This document shows positions 8,722-17,725 of a DNA stretch of 64,000 nucleotides, piece after piece (the first letter of the stretch is position 1; each line of letters opens with the position of its first letter). The stretch covers positions 4,402,001-4,466,000 of the forward strand of contig OZ244980.1 in the NCBI GenBank assembly GCA_965223035.1, in the 5' to 3' direction. The notes below the pieces were generated by a model that had not been told where the DNA came from, did not search any database, and saw only the letters and a program-made list of their open reading frames with translations. This stretch comes from CAMDPA01 sp965223035. Lineage in GTDB: Bacteria; Pseudomonadota; Alphaproteobacteria; Rhizobiales; Hyphomicrobiaceae. The translations under genes and the position numbers were made by a program.

Positions 8722-8778
8722 ATTCCCCCGACATGCGTCGCGCCCGGCCATCGGTGGCCGGGCGCGCAGTCTCAGCTT

Positions 8779-10065
8779 TCAGGAGATGGCCTCCATCTCG
8801 CCGCCGGTCGGCACGTCTGGGGCGTTGCCATTGGCAGTGATGACCATGTCGTATTTGAAGTCGCCACCAAGCCGCCATTGACCGCCGACGAGCGGGGTCT
8901 TTGACACGTTGGGCACCGGACCGTTTTTGAAATTAACCGGACCGACCAGCGTATTGAGCTCGGTTTCAGCCAGCGCGTCGCGCACGCGGTCATGGTTGGT
9001 GGGATCGCCAGAACGTTTCAATGCATCGGCAGCCACCTCGAAAAGCGCGTGAGCGAAACCGATTGGCTGCGTCCACTGCCGACCGGTCGCTTCGGTGTAG
9101 CTGGCCGCGACCTCGCCGGCGCTTTGGCCGGAGAGTGACGAACTGAACGGATGGTTCGGTGTCCACCAGACCTCGGAGCTGAGATTGTGACCGGCATCGC
9201 CCAGCGCCTCGACTGTGACGGGGAACAGGATCGCCTTGCCCATGCTGGCAGCCTTGGGACGGAAACCCTGTTGCGCGGCCTGGTTCCAGAACGTGGTGAA
9301 ATCGGGCGGAATCATCACGCCGGTCACGATCTCTGCTCCGGCATTCTTGAATGCTGAAATCTGCGCCGTGAAGTCATCGGTTAGGTTCTGGTAGCGGCCC
9401 GGATCGGTCAGCGTGTAGCCGTCCGCCGCAAGCGGTTTGGGAAAACCAAGCTTCGGATCTCCCCAAGCGTTTCCGTCGCTATCATTCGGAAACATGCCGC
9501 CGACCGATTTGTTGGTATCGAGCTTACTCCACATCTCAAGGAACACCGCGATGACGTCCTCAAGGCCCCAGAAGAAATGGTAGGTATACTCGAAACCTGT
9601 ATCGGGCTTGCCGCCGCGCGTGAAGAACCAGGGCTGCCAAGGCGCCACCGTCGAGATGCAGGGCACGCCGTTGATCTCGCACTGATCGGAGACTGGGTTG
9701 GTGGTCTCTGGCGTGGAAGATACCACCATCAGATTGACCTCGTCGTTGAGGATCAGCTCGGCTGCCACATCTGCGGCGCGGTTTGGGTTCGACTGGCTGT
9801 CCTTGACGATCACTTCAACATCGTAGGCGGTGCCGTCGATGGTCAGGCCGTCTTTGAAGACCGCTTTGACGCCGGCGAGGATGTAATCATCGCTTTCTGC
9901 GAAGCCCGCGAGCGGCCCGGTCTTGGGGCTGACGAAGCCGATCTTGATGGTTCCGTCGGCGGAATGCGCCCGGCGCGTAAACGACAAGGATGAGATCAGC
10001 GCGGCGCTGGCAAGCCCGCCCTTGATCATTCCTCTGCGATCCAAAAGCAGCGATTTGCATTTCAT
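8779..10065 (-). CDS. ABC transporter substrate-binding protein (LivK-like), Tat-type signal
   Basis: A 428-residue periplasmic binding protein of the Leu/Ile/Val type. The N-terminus has a twin-arginine-like signal (RRGMIKGGLASAALISSLSF, from residue 10), followed by KIGFVSPKTGPLAGFAE, the usual opening of aromatic-acid binding homologues. It captures the substrate for the four downstream transporter genes. The start is preceded by an AAGGGAGG site inside a 16-bp leader sequence that recurs before the maleylacetate reductase gene. Confidence 0.88.
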   Translation of the reverse strand: MKCKSLLLDRRGMIKGGLASAALISSLSFTRRAHSADGTIKIGFVSPKTGPLAGFAESDDYILAGVKAVFKDGLTIDGTAYDVEVIVKDSQSNPNRAADVAAELILNDEVNLMVVSSTPETTNPVSDQCEINGVPCISTVAPWQPWFFTRGGKPDTGFEYTYHFFWGLEDVIAVFLEMWSKLDTNKSVGGMFPNDSDGNAWGDPKLGFPKPLAADGYTLTDPGRYQNLTDDFTAQISAFKNAGAEIVTGVMIPPDFTTFWNQAAQQGFRPKAASMGKAILFPVTVEALGDAGHNLSSEVWWTPNHPFSSSLSGQSAGEVAASYTEATGRQWTQPIGFAHALFEVAADALKRSGDPTNHDRVRDALAETELNTLVGPVNFKNGPVPNVSKTPLVGGQWRLGGDFKYDMVITANGNAPDVPTGGEMEAIS

Positions 10066-10097
10066 CGGTGTGTCCTCCCTTGGTGGAACGTCAGAAA

Positions 10098-11150
10098 TTA
10101 CGGGCGGCGTCCTTCAAACGCGGCTTGAAGCATTTCCCGCACGCCGTCTCGAGTGACGGGGCGGGGGTTGTAGTAGGGGTTTTGCACGGCAAGATCGGCG
10201 GCCTTGTCGAGCCCGGATTCGGTCATGCCAAGATCGGCAAGCGACTTTACGCGGCCCACGGCCTGCAGCAGATCGTAGAGACCTTGTGGCCCGTCATCCG
10301 TATTCAAGGCACGCGCAATACGTTGCATCGCCTCAGGCGCGGCTTCGCGGTTGTAGGCCGCCGAGTAGGCGATCATCAGACAATGCACGTCGGCATGCGG
10401 CAGGTCGAATGTGCCACCCAGCGAGTGACAAATCTTGTGGTGGATCGCCATGCCGACCGACCCCAGACACGCACCCGCAAGCCAGGCGCCGTAAAGAGCG
10501 GTCTCGCGCGCGGCCATATCCTTGCCGTCCGACATCACCGCCGGAAGAGCGTCCCCGAGCGCCCGGATGCTTTCCTCAGCCATCAGCGAAATGATCGGAT
10601 TGGCATCTTCAGCGTAAAGCGCTTCCACGGCGTGGGCGATGGCATTCATGCCGGATGGGCCGGAAATGAAATCGGGCAGCGTGACCGTCAGCTCAGGGTC
10701 GTAGACCACCGTTTCAGGCAGTACATTGGGAGATCGCAGAGTGGTTTTCACTCCGTCTTCGGTCTGACCCAGGATCGGCGTCATCTCGGACCCGGCATAG
10801 GTCGTTGGCACGACCAGTTGCGGCAGGTCGGTGCGATAGGCGATGGCCTTGCCCAGACCGATTGTCGAACCGCCGCCGACCGCAAGAACGCCGTCACAGT
10901 CCATCTGCTGCATCTGCTGCATGGCCGCTTCAGTGACACCGACCGGTGTGTGCATTACGGCTCCCGGGTAGAGTGCGCCGACACGATCGCCGATCATCCG
11001 GGCGAAATCCGCGCAAACATGGCTCTGGTCCGCCGTCGACAGAACCAGTGCCCGCTTGATACCGAGTCGGTTGAGCTCTTCGCCGACCTCCTTGCGCCGG
11101 CCGGCGCCGAAGATCACACGTGACGGAAGGGCGTCATAGTTGAACTGCAA
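10098..11150 (-). CDS. pnpF: Maleylacetate reductase
   Basis: The 350-residue iron-alcohol-dehydrogenase-family protein has VGGGSTIGLGKAIA (nucleotide binding), PTTYAGSEMTPI, which is typical of maleylacetate reductases, and the His-rich HHKICHSLGGTFDLPHADVH region. It reduces maleylacetate to 3-oxoadipate with NAD(P)H. I chose a TTG start at 11150 because GGGAGG lies 5-6 bases upstream and the next residues (QFNYDALPSRVIFGAG) match the family start; the longer frame has no site. It links both ring-cleavage routes in this cluster to PcaIJ. Confidence 0.88.
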   Translation of the reverse strand: MQFNYDALPSRVIFGAGRRKEVGEELNRLGIKRALVLSTADQSHVCADFARMIGDRVGALYPGAVMHTPVGVTEAAMQQMQQMDCDGVLAVGGGSTIGLGKAIAYRTDLPQLVVPTTYAGSEMTPILGQTEDGVKTTLRSPNVLPETVVYDPELTVTLPDFISGPSGMNAIAHAVEALYAEDANPIISLMAEESIRALGDALPAVMSDGKDMAARETALYGAWLAGACLGSVGMAIHHKICHSLGGTFDLPHADVHCLMIAYSAAYNREAAPEAMQRIARALNTDDGPQGLYDLLQAVGRVKSLADLGMTESGLDKAADLAVQNPYYNPRPVTRDGVREMLQAAFEGRRP

Positions 11151-11326
11151 CGTGCCCTCCCTTGGTGGAACTCGTAAACGCGGCCAGCATCCAGTAGAGC
11201 TTGCCACAAGTGCCGAACTCTGCCTTTTCGCATTTGCCGCAGCCTGCCTGACCTGCGCTATGCGCTGTCGTTTGGCCCTGCTTGACCGGCGCGCGAAGAT
11301 CGGGCGGTTTTCCGGAAAGCATTGTG

Positions 11327-12835
11327 TCAACGCTCGTAGTGCGGCGGGATCTGAGCATCGATGTTGACCCAAACCGATTTGGGCTGGGTGTATTCGTGCA
11401 TCACCTCGAAGCCCATTTCACGGCCATAGCCACTCTCGCCGATGCCGCCGAAAGGCGAAGCCGGGTGGACGACCTTGTAGGAATTGATCCAGACCATGCC
11501 GGCATTGATCTCGCGCGCGAATTTGTGTGCGCGGCTGAGGTTCTGCGTCCAAAGGCCGGAGCCGAGCCCGTAGATCACGCCGTTGGCCATCTCCAGTGCT
11601 TCGTCATCATCTGAGAAAGTTGAGACGGTGACGAAGGGGCCGAAAACCTCCTCCTGGCAGACCCTGTCCTGAATTTTCGCTCGGACAATCGTTGGTTCGA
11701 CGAAACACCCGCCAGCCAGATCATCCCGCTCGGGCGCCTTGCCACCGGTGATGATTTCTCCGCCTTCCTCGACCGCTATTCCCGCATATTCGAGAACACG
11801 CTGTTGATGCATCTTGGACGTCAGCGGGCCCATTTCGGTGTTGGGGTCCAGCGGGTTGCCCAACCGGATCGACTTCGCGAGTGCGGAGAATTTCTCGATG
11901 AACTCATCCGCAACTTTTTCGTGGATAATGATCCGCGATCCGGCGATGCATGCTTGCCCCTGATTGTGAAAGATCGCCCAAGCCGATCCGCCAATCGCCG
12001 CCGGCAGGATCGCATCGTCGAATATGATGTTCGGCCCTTTGCCGCCAAGTTCAAGTTGGACCTTCTTGAGGTTGCTCGCCGAGGCTTCAACGATCCGCCG
12101 GCCGGTCGCCGTCGAACCGGTGAAAGCGATCTTCTTCACATCGGGATGTTCGGCCAGCCGCTGACCGGCAGTGTGACCGTACCCTGGCACCACATTGACA
12201 ACACCATCGGGGATGCCGACTTCCCGCATCAGTTCGGCGATGCGCAGCGTCGAGAGTGGTGTGATCTCGGCCGGTTTGATGACAATGGCATTGCCGGCGG
12301 CGAGTGCCGGAGCCATCTTCCAGCTGGTGAACATCAACGGGAAATTCCACGGCACAATCTGTCCGATGACACCAATCGGTTCCCGCTGCACGTAGTTGAT
12401 AAAACCAGGATAGACCGGCGGCAGAAAACCCTCGACCTTGTCCGCCATTCCGCCAAAATACCGGAAGCACTGCGCCGTCCGCGGTACGTCGAGCTTTCGC
12501 GTATCGCGGACCGGGTGCCCGGTGTCGAGCGCCTCAAGCCGTATCAGTTCTTCAGCATTGGCTTCAATGGCATCCGCCAGCTTCAACAACAGTTGCCCGC
12601 GGTCGGCTGCGTCCAGACGGCCCCAGGCCGGTTGTGCGGCATTGGCAGCCGCGACCGCGCGATCTACATCCTCGGCTCTGGCCTCGGAGATTTCACAAAT
12701 CTTGGAATTGTCGAAGGGATTGAGCACGTCGATAGAGCCGCCTTCTGCAGCATCGACGAATTCGCCACCGATAAAGAGCCCGGTCTGGATGTCGCGGCTC
12801 ATCCCTGCTTGTTTCAAGGCTGCAATGGCCGTCAT
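11327..12835 (-). CDS. pnpE: 4-hydroxymuconic semialdehyde dehydrogenase (aldehyde dehydrogenase)
   Basis: A 502-residue NAD(P)-dependent aldehyde dehydrogenase with catalytic Glu262 (LELGGKGPN) and Cys296 (GQACIAGSR), and PWNFPL at 162-167. Directly downstream of the hydroquinone dioxygenase genes, it should oxidise 4-hydroxymuconic semialdehyde to maleylacetate. The substrate call rests on gene order, because betaine-aldehyde-like dehydrogenases look similar. Confidence 0.85.
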   Translation of the reverse strand: MTAIAALKQAGMSRDIQTGLFIGGEFVDAAEGGSIDVLNPFDNSKICEISEARAEDVDRAVAAANAAQPAWGRLDAADRGQLLLKLADAIEANAEELIRLEALDTGHPVRDTRKLDVPRTAQCFRYFGGMADKVEGFLPPVYPGFINYVQREPIGVIGQIVPWNFPLMFTSWKMAPALAAGNAIVIKPAEITPLSTLRIAELMREVGIPDGVVNVVPGYGHTAGQRLAEHPDVKKIAFTGSTATGRRIVEASASNLKKVQLELGGKGPNIIFDDAILPAAIGGSAWAIFHNQGQACIAGSRIIIHEKVADEFIEKFSALAKSIRLGNPLDPNTEMGPLTSKMHQQRVLEYAGIAVEEGGEIITGGKAPERDDLAGGCFVEPTIVRAKIQDRVCQEEVFGPFVTVSTFSDDDEALEMANGVIYGLGSGLWTQNLSRAHKFAREINAGMVWINSYKVVHPASPFGGIGESGYGREMGFEVMHEYTQPKSVWVNIDAQIPPHYER

Positions 12836-12936
12836 CGGGCATTACTCCTTTGTACGCGGGCCGCACCAGGCCCGCGTCGCTCACGTCTTGAGTTGTCGAT
12901 TCGACGCCGCTCGCTCGCGAACGGCGATGGGCAGGT

Positions 12937-13971
12937 CTAGAACTGCACTGCTACGTTCGGCGCCTTGCCCTCGCGGATCAGATCCGGAACCTTTGGCGAG
13001 CCGTTCTCCCAGACCAGCAGCATTGACCGCTTCGGCGAAAAGCCCTGGTGACGGATGTCGGCCGGCATGCAAGCGCAATCGCCGGCCTTCATCTTCACCA
13101 CCGCCTTGGGCCGGCCAGTCACACCGTCCTTGATGTTCCAGGTGATCTGGTCGGAGAGCTGAATAAACCACTCGCAGCGATCGTTGCCGTGCTCGACCGG
13201 CAGGATGTACTCCTCCGTCGTCGGGCAGAACAGGCTGTCCTTGACAACCGAGCAGACCGAGGGATTCCACGTTACATCCGAACGCGACAGATAGCCGAAG
13301 AGGTTATAGGCCGAGACCTGCCCCTCAAACCCCGGCTCGACATGAACTTCGGGTTGGTCCTGTTCGATATCGTCGAATATCACATTGACCGGAAATCCGT
13401 TTTCGTCGGTGCGGACCGGCGTATCGCCAGGCAGGCCGACCATGCGCCGGGCTGTGACGCGCTGGCGGCTGACCGCCTCGTCGTTGTCACCGTTCTTTCT
13501 GCCCCAGGGGGTGCCGGTTTCCCTCGGCGCGGCGAAGGGGTCGAAACCCTGGTTCGTCCAATCAGAGATCATGCCCTTGAAGATGCTCATCAGTTCGTCG
13601 GACTTGAAACGCTCGACATGGTCCCTGCCTTCCGAGGCGTATGCCTCGTTCAGCGACCCATAGAACATATCGACTTCACCGTAATAGTTTGTGGTGCCGA
13701 AAACCGGATCGAAGTTGACCGTGCCATAAAAAAAGCCCCACGCGACATCGCGCATAAGCGCCCGCAAAAAGGCGTCGGCGGGAATGGTATGCGTACCCTT
13801 CGGCGTTTCGATATAAACAAAATACTCGTCCCGGCGGAACCCGAACTGGCCGGCGTGAAAAGCCTTGTAGCCTGTAATGTTGTCGGCTGGGTCGACGTTG
13901 AATGTAGACGAGATCGGCAAGCCACGCGGGTTGTTGATTTCGGCGTTGCCCACGTCTTCTTTGATAGCCAT
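12937..13971 (-). CDS. pnpD: Hydroquinone 1,2-dioxygenase, large subunit
   Basis: The 344-residue cupin-type subunit closely resembles PnpD/HapD. Key segments are NNPRGLPISSTFNV, HAGQFGFRRDEYFVYI, KRVTA-like RQRVTARRMVGLPGDTPVRT, SLFCPTTEEYILPVEHGND and PADIRHQGFSPKRSMLLVWE. With the small subunit it forms an Fe(II) enzyme cleaving hydroquinone next to a hydroxyl to give 4-hydroxymuconic semialdehyde. The start MAIKEDV has a GAGGAGA site; the longer frame would overlap the small-subunit gene. Confidence 0.9.
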   Translation of the reverse strand: MAIKEDVGNAEINNPRGLPISSTFNVDPADNITGYKAFHAGQFGFRRDEYFVYIETPKGTHTIPADAFLRALMRDVAWGFFYGTVNFDPVFGTTNYYGEVDMFYGSLNEAYASEGRDHVERFKSDELMSIFKGMISDWTNQGFDPFAAPRETGTPWGRKNGDNDEAVSRQRVTARRMVGLPGDTPVRTDENGFPVNVIFDDIEQDQPEVHVEPGFEGQVSAYNLFGYLSRSDVTWNPSVCSVVKDSLFCPTTEEYILPVEHGNDRCEWFIQLSDQITWNIKDGVTGRPKAVVKMKAGDCACMPADIRHQGFSPKRSMLLVWENGSPKVPDLIREGKAPNVAVQF

Positions 13972-13996
13972 TGGTCTGTTCTCCTCGGTGTCGCGC

Positions 13997-14500
13997 TCAT
14001 TGCTTGCAGAACTCAGACCAGCGGTGCTGGGTCTCGGGTCCATCAATTGTCTGGATCATCACCGTGGCCGGCTCGTCGGTGACGAAACGGTAGGCGGCTC
14101 CAACGGGCAACAGCACCATGTGGCCGCGGCTGATTTTCGCCCAACCCATCTTCTGTCCGGCGGGAGTGCCTTCGATCTTGTGGGCACCCTCGCTTTCGGG
14201 ATCAACGACCGCGTTGGGATGGTCCAGCTTCAGAAGCTCCACTGTCACCGGACGGTCCATGGCGATGGCAAATTCGTCATGCGCCGCCGTATACCAAGCA
14301 GAAGTGCCTTCGGCCCGAACCGACTCGATGACGTATTCGAAGTTCTTGGCGACGGCGACCCGGTCATAGGGCGCCGATTTTGCTGCAACCTCGAACATGT
14401 TGGAGAAAACATAGTTCTTCGGGTTGTCCTGGCTGATAACTGTGATCGATCCGGAAGCGTATTCGTCGATTGACCCGAATTCCGTCGTGTACTGGCTCAC
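13997..14500 (-). CDS. pnpC: Hydroquinone 1,2-dioxygenase, small subunit
   Basis: The 167-residue protein (MSQYTTEFGSIDEYASG) matches the size and content of PnpC/HapC, including GWAKISRGHMVLLPVGAAYRF. It uses a GTG start with GGAGG five or so bases upstream. It is the first gene of the minus-strand run; the divergent IclR gene and its operator-like sites lie just upstream. Confidence 0.88.
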   Translation of the reverse strand: MSQYTTEFGSIDEYASGSITVISQDNPKNYVFSNMFEVAAKSAPYDRVAVAKNFEYVIESVRAEGTSAWYTAAHDEFAIAMDRPVTVELLKLDHPNAVVDPESEGAHKIEGTPAGQKMGWAKISRGHMVLLPVGAAYRFVTDEPATVMIQTIDGPETQHRWSEFCKQ

Positions 14501-14674
14501 GGTTTTCCTCCTTATCGCGAATTGTTCGCATAACGAACGAGCGTCCGTATTGCGTACACTGCGCTTTGCCGCTATCTTGCGTCAACAAGCGAAGGGGAAA
14601 AAAGTTCGTATCTCGGGCGTTTGTTCGGTATGCGACCAACATTAGCGACAGTTTGAAGGGAAATCAGGCGAGAA
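14501..14674. promoter_or_regulatory. Divergent control region with four GTTCG-N5-CGAAC-like sites
   Basis: The 174-bp gap between the dioxygenase small-subunit gene and the IclR gene holds one near-perfect palindrome, GTTCGCATAACGAAC (14524-14538), and three weaker relatives: GTCCGTATTGCGTAC (14543-14557), GTTCGTATCTCGGGC (14604-14618) and GTTCGGTATGCGACC (14623-14637). Within each pair the copies start exactly 19 bp apart. IclR regulators of the PcaR/PcaU type bind 15-bp palindromes of this sort, so these are probable operators. Confidence 0.65.
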
Positions 14675-15454
14675 ATGACAATTCTGGAACCTATCGAACA
14701 CACCAATCGCGACTTTGTCGGATCTTTGGCCAAGGGGTTACGCGTGTTGCGGGCCTTCAATGATGGCACTGACAGGATGACGGTATCGGACGCGGCAAAG
14801 GCAACGGAATTGCCCCGCGCGGGCGTGCGACGGCTGCTTTTGACGCTGCACGCGCTGGGTTACATGAACACCAACGGCAAATACTTCAGCCTGTCGCCCA
14901 AGGTGCTGGAACTCGGATTCTCTTATCTCAGTTCGCAGAACTGGCTGTCGATCGCATCGCCTATCCTGGAAAATCTGCGGGACGAATTGGACGAGCCGGT
15001 TTCGGTGACGGTGCTGGAACGAACTGAAGTCGTCTACGTCGCCCGCTTCCCGGTTGATAGAGTAATGACCATGGCTATGGACATCGGATCGCGCAAGCCG
15101 GCCTATTGCACCGCCATGGGACGGGCTCTGCTTGGAGACCTGCCACATACGAAGGTGCGCGAGATCCTCTTGGCCAGCGACCTTCACGCCTATACCGAAC
15201 GCACCTTGACCGACCTTAACGATCTGACAGCCGCCATCTGCGTTGCTCGCCAGCAAGGCTATTGCCTTATAGATCGGGAGTTGGAAGACAGCCTCGTCGC
15301 CATCTCCGTTCCCCTGAGGAACTACCACAACGAAACGCTGGCGGCCGTCAATGTATGCGGACATCCCGGCAACCTTTCGTTGGAAGACCTCGAAAACCGC
15401 TGCCTGCCTGCGCTGCAGGCCGCGGCCCAGCAGATTAGCCAAGTCCTTGTATAA
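14675..15454 (+). CDS. IclR-family transcriptional regulator
   Basis: The 259-residue protein has an N-terminal winged helix-turn-helix (FVGSLAKGLRVLRAFNDG; AAKATELPRAGVRRLLLTL, about residues 14-60) and the C-terminal IclR effector domain (AYCTAMGRALLGDLP; GYCLIDRELEDSLVAISVPL). It belongs to the PcaR/PobR-like branch that responds to aromatic metabolites. Transcribed divergently from the pnpC-led run, it most likely controls that run through the sites in the shared gap. The CobT-like gene overlaps its 3' end. Confidence 0.9.
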   Translation: MTILEPIEHTNRDFVGSLAKGLRVLRAFNDGTDRMTVSDAAKATELPRAGVRRLLLTLHALGYMNTNGKYFSLSPKVLELGFSYLSSQNWLSIASPILENLRDELDEPVSVTVLERTEVVYVARFPVDRVMTMAMDIGSRKPAYCTAMGRALLGDLPHTKVREILLASDLHAYTERTLTDLNDLTAAICVARQQGYCLIDRELEDSLVAISVPLRNYHNETLAAVNVCGHPGNLSLEDLENRCLPALQAAAQQISQVLV

Positions 15455-17366
15455 AGATCCGGCAAAAGGCATCCGCAGCACGATCCAGAAGCGTGATGAA
15501 AAGGGAACCATCCGACACGGTGGAGAGTGGCTGGCGATCTGGTCCGACCCCGACAGCCTGAAAACCGATGCCGAAAAACGGGCGGATCGCGCCCAGGATC
15601 TGTTGCTGCAGGAGCGGCAGGCCGGTTTGGTTGCGACAACGCGGTCACTGGCAGGGCGTGATGATATCGATGTTGTTTTCGACCCCAGGCAGCCCGCGTC
15701 GGACCACCGCATTGTGCTGCAAAAACTCAATCCCGAGGCGGCAAATCTGGATTCCGTGCGCGGTGAAGCAGATGAGAAAGCCGCCGTTCTGCGATTTCAC
15801 GATGCAGCGCTGCACGTTGAACTAGCGCCTGAAAATGCGCAATCCGCCCGTTTGCTGAGCCTTCTTGAGCATTTGCGTTGCGCATGTCTTGCCGCACTCG
15901 ATTTGCCAGGAATGGCCCGAAACCTCGTTTCCTGCCAAGCCCACAGGCTTGATAACGCCGATTTGCTGAACGCGCATCTCGCTTCGCTGGTGCCGCTTGC
16001 CGAGGCGCTTCGAATGGTCTGTCGCGATACCTTTCTGGATGTGGCGCGTCCCAGCATCGATACGGCGGGGTTTCGGATGTGGGACAGATGGCTTCGGGCC
16101 GGGTATCAGGCGAATCTTGATGCAATGGCAGCGGCGCTGACGGACCAGCGCAGATTTGCGGCGGCAGCATTGGTGTTTCTCGAGCAGCTTTTTGAAGAAC
16201 TGCCATCGAAAGGTGTACACCGATCCCGTTTGCTGCCGAGCCCCGCCGAGGACGGGAATGGCGGGCAATCGCGCGAATTGCGAGAAGCTGCGGAAGCTGA
16301 CAGCTCGACCCAGTTCGAACCCGGTGAGGCGGTTTTTCTTGACGCCGACCGGCCCGCTTCCATCATTTCCGTTCCCGTAATCCCTCCTCGCCCGTATCGC
16401 GCCTTTACGACAGCACATGATCGCATCGTCAAAGTTGCCGAACTCCCGGGCCTTGGAGACCTGCGTCAGGCCCGAAAGATGCTCGACGAAAAACAGGCCG
16501 ACTATCGCCAGGAATTCACCCGCCTCGTCGCGCGCTTGCAACGTCGTCTACTGGCACAGCAGTTGCGGCAATGGGAGTTTGATCTCGATGAGGGACTAAT
16601 CGACGCTTCCAAGCTCGATCGGGTCGTGGTCAATCCCGGCTTTGGCAGCGCCTACAAGCGGGAGGCGCAAAGCGCATTTCGCGATACCATTGTGACACTG
16701 TTGATCGATAATTCCGGTTCGATGCGTGGCAAGCAAATTGAAACCGCATGTGTGGTCGCCGAAATTCTTGCTGCTGCACTTGAGCGATGTTCGCTCAGCT
16801 GTGAGATTCTCGGATTTACCACATCCGGATGGAAGGGTGGTCAGTCGGCGCGCGATTGGGCTCGCTCGGGTCGCCCCGACAATCCCGGACGCCTGAACGA
16901 CCTCCTGCACATCATATACAAGGACGCCGACACACCATTGCGCCGTTCCCGCGACTCGATTTGCGCCATGCTCTCGCCCGAACTCCTCAAAGAAAACATC
17001 GATGGTGAAGCCTTGGAATGGGCTGCTGGCCGCCTGCTGGCTCGGCCCGAGGCTAGGAAAATCCTTTTTGTGATCTGTGATGGTGCACCGGTTGACCAGG
17101 CCACGCTGGAACGCAACTCGGACAAACAAATACTCGATCGTCACCTGCGCCACGTGATCCGGCGAATATCGGATGCGGGCTGGATTGACCTCGCCGCCAT
17201 CGGCATCCGGCACGATGTGTCCTCACATTATCGCAACGCCGCTACAATAGAAGATATCTATGATCTCGGCCCGGCTCTATTGGCTTTGCTGGATAGTCGT
17301 CTGTGCCCAACCAATCGATCCGCAAGCGTGAACGGCTCGGTGTTCGCGTACAGACGCGGAAGTTAG
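15447..17366 (+). CDS. CobT-like VWA-domain protein (partner of the CobS-like ATPase)
   Basis: From the proposed TTG at 15447 the protein has 639 residues, close to CobT length. The C-terminal von Willebrand A domain carries the MIDAS motif DNSGSM (421-426), then CobT-specific ILGFTTSGWKGGQSARDW, PGRLNDLLHIIYKDADTPLRRSR (read in two pieces) and LLKENIDGEALEWA. The N-terminal half has the DVVFDPRQPA and QRRLLAQQLRQWEFDLDEG segments seen in CobT. There is no cobN nearby. The gene follows the catabolic IclR regulator, so with the CobS-like ATPase it may form a dedicated activase. The start is uncertain because no good ATG with a ribosome site exists after the IclR stop. Confidence 0.78.
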   Translation: MYKDPAKGIRSTIQKRDEKGTIRHGGEWLAIWSDPDSLKTDAEKRADRAQDLLLQERQAGLVATTRSLAGRDDIDVVFDPRQPASDHRIVLQKLNPEAANLDSVRGEADEKAAVLRFHDAALHVELAPENAQSARLLSLLEHLRCACLAALDLPGMARNLVSCQAHRLDNADLLNAHLASLVPLAEALRMVCRDTFLDVARPSIDTAGFRMWDRWLRAGYQANLDAMAAALTDQRRFAAAALVFLEQLFEELPSKGVHRSRLLPSPAEDGNGGQSRELREAAEADSSTQFEPGEAVFLDADRPASIISVPVIPPRPYRAFTTAHDRIVKVAELPGLGDLRQARKMLDEKQADYRQEFTRLVARLQRRLLAQQLRQWEFDLDEGLIDASKLDRVVVNPGFGSAYKREAQSAFRDTIVTLLIDNSGSMRGKQIETACVVAEILAAALERCSLSCEILGFTTSGWKGGQSARDWARSGRPDNPGRLNDLLHIIYKDADTPLRRSRDSICAMLSPELLKENIDGEALEWAAGRLLARPEARKILFVICDGAPVDQATLERNSDKQILDRHLRHVIRRISDAGWIDLAAIGIRHDVSSHYRNAATIEDIYDLGPALLALLDSRLCPTNRSASVNGSVFAYRRGS

Positions 17367-17725
17367 AGACGAAGACGTCCGATCGGCGCAACTCGGAAGG
17401 CTGGCGCTCGCTTCACTCATTAGGAGTCAGGCCCCTCGTAGTTTGTTGTTACATCTGTTTGCCCGTTGATCTTCCAAATCACACTCAGTGGTCGTTGAAT
17501 TGCCGACCGAGCGGCTATGTCGCGTGAACGTCCGCTTTAGGGAAACCGGTCAGAGCTATTCGCCATGGCAGCGCACGGCCGGTCCCCGCACTCTGGTCAT
17601 TGATGCGAGTGACCTCCCACCGGGTGGTGTAAATTCAGCGGGAGCGCAGGCTTTGCTCAGCCGTCATAGAGCGAAGCGGGGCCTGCGCGGGCGGCTTGCC
17701 CAGGCGGTGATTGTGGTTCTCCGGC
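17367..17725. other. Intergenic stretch, no gene seen
   Basis: This 359-bp interval follows the CobT-like gene. I see no conserved reading frame and no strong hairpin before the type A palindrome at 17726. A longer plus-strand frame through it also runs across the repeat and tRNA region, so it is not credible. Confidence 0.5.

Noticed and set aside
8779..10065. Importer as a true branched-chain amino acid transporter
   Set aside because: Not excluded by motifs, but its position inside the catabolic run makes an aromatic or phenolic ligand more likely; the gene names are kept only as family labels.
2834..17366. CobS/CobT as part of a cobalamin biosynthesis cluster
   Set aside because: No cobN or any other cob gene is present in the window; all neighbours are aromatic catabolism genes.
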